Shown: positions 5,813 to 8,164 of the stretch, one piece after another
Numbering within the stretch: the stretch's first letter is position 1
Layout of the letters: each line of letters opens with the position of its first letter
From: Caldisericota bacterium
GTDB taxonomy: Bacteria > CG03 > B21-G15
Reading direction: 5' to 3'
Assembly: GCA_003650255.1 (NCBI GenBank)
Contig: QMOP01000053.1
Location: 1 to 8,164 of the forward strand
Length of the DNA: 8,164 nt
Position numbers and translations under genes: made by a program
The notes under the pieces: generated by a model
The model's input: only the letters and a program-made list of their open reading frames with translations
What the model was told of the DNA's origin: nothing
Databases searched by the model: none

Positions 5813-7138
5813 CTAAAGAATCTCTGCTGCAAGGGATGCAAGTTTTGAACGTTCACTTTTTGTAAAATAAACCTGAGCGAAAATCTCCTCTCCTTTAAAT
5901 TTCTCAACACAGTATGTAAGCCCGTTACTTTCAGCATCAAGATATGGATTATCAATCTGATATGGATCTCCTGTCAAAACAACCTTTGTTCCCTCTCCTG
6001 CACGTGATATTATTGTCTTTACCTCTCTTGGAGTCAAATTCTGTGCCTCATCAATTATTATAAACTGTTCTGGAATACTTCTTCCTCTTATATATGTAAG
6101 TGCCTCTATTTCAATTTTACCTGTTGAAAAAAGATATTCAATTGCACTTTCAAGGTCATACATCTTTTCATCCTTTCCAATCCTTTCCTTCTCTCCACTT
6201 ACCTCAAGTAAAAATTCAAGATTGTCATATATCGCTCCCATCCATGGGGATAGTTTCTCCTCCTTTGTTCCTGGAAGATAACCAATATCCCTTCCAACAG
6301 GTATAACAGGTCTTGCAATAAAAAGTTTTCTGAACGCATTTTCATCAAATACCTTTTTAAGTCCGCATGCAAGAGCAAGTAGTGTCTTTCCTGTTCCAGC
6401 AATTCCAACAAGAGTTACAAGTAAAATTTTATCATCAAGAAGTGCCTCAAATGCAAATCTCTGCTCAACATTCCTTGCTCTTATTCCCCATGGTTTTTCA
6501 TTATCATACATAAGTGAGAGAATTAAATCATCCTTTTTTGAATATCTCCCAATTGCCGATTTTTTTGGATTGCTTTTACCTTTCAAAATGACAAACTCAT
6601 TAGGATAAAATTCCTCCTCTATCTTTATCTTTTTCTGTTTGTAAAATCTGTCAATCTTTTCATCCTCAATTAAAATCTCTCTATAACCATAATAAAATCT
6701 TCCAAAATCAATCTTCTCCTTTTCGTAATCCTCAACCTTTAATCCAAGTGATTCTGCCTTTACCCTCATATTCATATCCTTTGAAATAAATATTACATTT
6801 TCTCCTTTTGATTTAAGATAAAGTGCAGTGGATATTATTAGATTATCTGCTTTTGAAAGAAAACCTTCAGGAAGTGTCTCCTTTTTTGTCTTAAGTTCTA
6901 TTCTTAAAATCCCACCATTCTCAAGTTCAACACCTTTTGTTATATCTCCTTTTCTTCTTAAAGAATCAAGTTCTCTTGTAACAAATCTTGCATTCCTTCC
7001 CCTTTCATCATGAAGACGCTTCAAATTGTCAAGTTCCTCAATTACTGTTATTGGAAGGACAACTACATTATCCTTAAAATTGTAGATTGCTCTTGGGTCA
7101 TGTATCAGAACATTTGTATCAAGAACGAATGTTTTCAT
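5813..7138 (-). CDS. PIN-domain plus PhoH ATPase (PhoH2/YlaK type)
   Basis: A 441-residue cytoplasmic fusion of a PIN ribonuclease-like domain and a PhoH P-loop ATPase; characterised PhoH2 proteins are ATP-dependent RNA helicase-ribonucleases. The PIN domain (about 1-140) keeps the acidic set: Asp7 in LDTNVLIHD, Glu34/Glu35 in VIEELD, Asp98 in KADN and Asp121 in SKDMNM. A linker runs to about 215. The PhoH domain then shows Walker A GIAGTGKT (245-252), ARPVIPVGRDIGYLPG (275-290), FIRGRS-like YIRGRSIPEQ (349-358), Walker B FIIIDEAQN (359-367), LTGDPYQID (388-396), and SERSKLA (428-434) with a candidate arginine finger at Arg430. Both halves look complete. The start overlaps the upstream stop by ATGA (7135-7138) with no clear Shine-Dalgarno, so it is probably coupled. 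PhoH was named for phosphate-starvation induction in E. coli and here precedes Pit genes, but a direct phosphate role is unproven. Confidence 0.94.
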   Translation of the reverse strand: MKTFVLDTNVLIHDPRAIYNFKDNVVVLPITVIEELDNLKRLHDERGRNARFVTRELDSLRRKGDITKGVELENGGILRIELKTKKETLPEGFLSKADNLIISTALYLKSKGENVIFISKDMNMRVKAESLGLKVEDYEKEKIDFGRFYYGYREILIEDEKIDRFYKQKKIKIEEEFYPNEFVILKGKSNPKKSAIGRYSKKDDLILSLMYDNEKPWGIRARNVEQRFAFEALLDDKILLVTLVGIAGTGKTLLALACGLKKVFDENAFRKLFIARPVIPVGRDIGYLPGTKEEKLSPWMGAIYDNLEFLLEVSGEKERIGKDEKMYDLESAIEYLFSTGKIEIEALTYIRGRSIPEQFIIIDEAQNLTPREVKTIISRAGEGTKVVLTGDPYQIDNPYLDAESNGLTYCVEKFKGEEIFAQVYFTKSERSKLASLAAEIL

Positions 7139-8164
7139 TTAATTTTTGATTTTAGTAAATTATTCACAATCTGTAAATAATTTTTAAGTTTTGGATAATC
7201 AGGATTTATTTTATATAAAATTTCCCAGTAGTACTTAGCATTCTCATAATCACCCATATTTCCATATATAACACCAAGATTAAAAAGTGCTATCTCCTCC
7301 TTTTTTAAACCTATTGCCTTTTTATAAAACTTAATGGCATTCTCAAAATCCTTTATCTTTTCATATGTAAGAGCAAGATTTATATATCCCTGAACAAGAT
7401 GAGGGTCAACCTCTATTGCTTTTTTAAAGCACTCAATTGCTTCCATATATTTTCCACTCTTCCTTAATGCAAAACCAAACCCATTCCAAGCAAGTGCATT
7501 ATTCGGATTTCTTTTTAACAATTTTCTAAAAACCTCTTCTGCCTCTTCATATTTTCCATTTTCAACAAGGATTTTCCCAAGTGTTAATCTGTAAAAATCA
7601 ATAAATGGATTCATTCTTACTGCTTTTTTTAGTTTTCTTTCATCCTTTAAAATAACTCCTTCTTTAAATTTTATATCCGCAATATAAAATGAAAGAAAAA
7701 TAATAAAAATTGGAATTGAAAATAATAAATGAACTAACTTAAAATACACCTTTTCATCTTTTTTATTAATTATTGAGAAAAAGAGAAATATAAAAAACCA
7801 GGAAATTAAAGGAAAGAAGGAAAAAAATCCACTTATAAAAATTGAAAAAAGTCCTGCTGATATTCCAGGATAGAATTTTACTCCTTTCAATATAAAGAAA
7901 AGAAAAAGGTATACATATGCTCCAAGTCCAATTATTCCTGTATCAATAAGATACTGTAAAAATTGATTGTGAGCATAACCAGCATGTGCAAGAACTCTTC
8001 CTTCTTTAACAAACTCCTCTGGAACATATCTTCTGAATCTCCATAAATATGAATCAGGTCCTGTTCCAATAACTGGATTTTTTTTACTCATTTTTAATCC
8101 AGCAAGATAACCATAAAATCTGAGTTTTATATTCATTTCCTTTAAATTAAAAATTGAAGAAAAT
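7135..8164 (-). CDS. O-antigen-ligase/Wzy-like membrane protein with C-terminal TPRs, 5' end cut by window edge
   Basis: This is the C-terminal part of an envelope protein. The first ATG in the window is at 8136, but the frame is open upstream to the edge (reading SSIFNLKE just before it), and the sequence begins in mid-family, so the real start is probably off the window. Numbered from that Met, NPVIGTGPDSY (20-30) and HAGYAHNQFLQYLIDTGIIG (51-70) match the conserved late loop and following helix of Wzy_C/O-antigen-ligase proteins. These join sugar chains to lipid A core or polymerise glycan on the outer side of the inner membrane. Further hydrophobic segments lie near 66-84, 91-106, 110-123 and 134-152. 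From about 180 to 315 there are four TPR units (for example NGKYEEAEEVFRKLLKRNPN and SGKYMEAIECFKKAIEVDP), presumably extracytoplasmic. It overlaps phoH by ATGA, although its function looks unrelated to phosphate. Confidence 0.82.
   Translation of the reverse strand, partial: FSSIFNLKEMNIKLRFYGYLAGLKMSKKNPVIGTGPDSYLWRFRRYVPEEFVKEGRVLAHAGYAHNQFLQYLIDTGIIGLGAYVYLFLFFILKGVKFYPGISAGLFSIFISGFFSFFPLISWFFIFLFFSIINKKDEKVYFKLVHLLFSIPIFIIFLSFYIADIKFKEGVILKDERKLKKAVRMNPFIDFYRLTLGKILVENGKYEEAEEVFRKLLKRNPNNALAWNGFGFALRKSGKYMEAIECFKKAIEVDPHLVQGYINLALTYEKIKDFENAIKFYKKAIGLKKEEIALFNLGVIYGNMGDYENAKYYWEILYKINPDYPKLKNYLQIVNNLLKSKIK

Noticed and set aside
7135..8136. Treating the TPR protein as a complete 333-residue gene starting at 8136
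   Set aside because: The frame continues without a stop to the window edge, and the protein begins in the middle of a Wzy_C-like domain, so the ATG at 8136 is more likely an internal Met, despite a modest AAAGGA just before it.

Overview
The window is an AT-rich (roughly one-third G+C by eye) bacterial segment in which every recognisable gene lies on the minus strand, so transcription runs from high to low coordinates. A lipoprotein-type signal peptide, a Wzy/O-antigen-ligase-like membrane protein and a BMP-type ABC importer point to a bacterium, probably one with an outer membrane. Lys/Ile/Glu-rich proteins and the packed gene order fit a small-genome or uncultivated lineage. The sequence alone does not allow a taxonomic name.

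In transcription order the genes are: a polytopic O-antigen-ligase-like protein with TPRs, cut by the right edge (7135-8164); a PIN-PhoH ATPase (5813-7138); a DUF47/PhoU-like Pit accessory protein (5154-5795); a short PiT phosphate permease (4200-5138); a secreted or membrane-anchored 5'-nucleotidase (2665-4203); a very basic ArsR-like winged-helix regulator (2378-2668); a BMP-family substrate-binding lipoprotein (1294-2328); and a double-domain ABC ATPase, cut by the left edge (1-1306). Three junctions are 4-bp ATGA overlaps (7135-7138, 4200-4203, 2665-2668). BMP and ABC overlap by 13 bp, and two other gaps are only 15 and 17 nt. The largest non-coding gap is 49 nt (2329-2377). There is no intergenic stretch of 300 bases or more, no RNA gene, no mobile element and no CRISPR array that I can see.

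Read together, the genes from DUF47 to the ABC ATPase look like one scavenging module. The nucleotidase would strip phosphate from external nucleotides. PiT, with its DUF47 partner, would import the phosphate. The BMP/ABC importer would take up the nucleoside left over; its permeases are expected just beyond the left edge. The ArsR-like gene sits at the boundary between the phosphate half and the nucleoside half. The only conspicuous regulatory-looking DNA lies right after it: a 40-bp block with a perfect 10-bp inverted repeat enclosing 8-bp-periodic direct repeats, two bases from the very strong BMP ribosome binding site. The families are well supported; the joint pathway and the regulatory circuit are inference.
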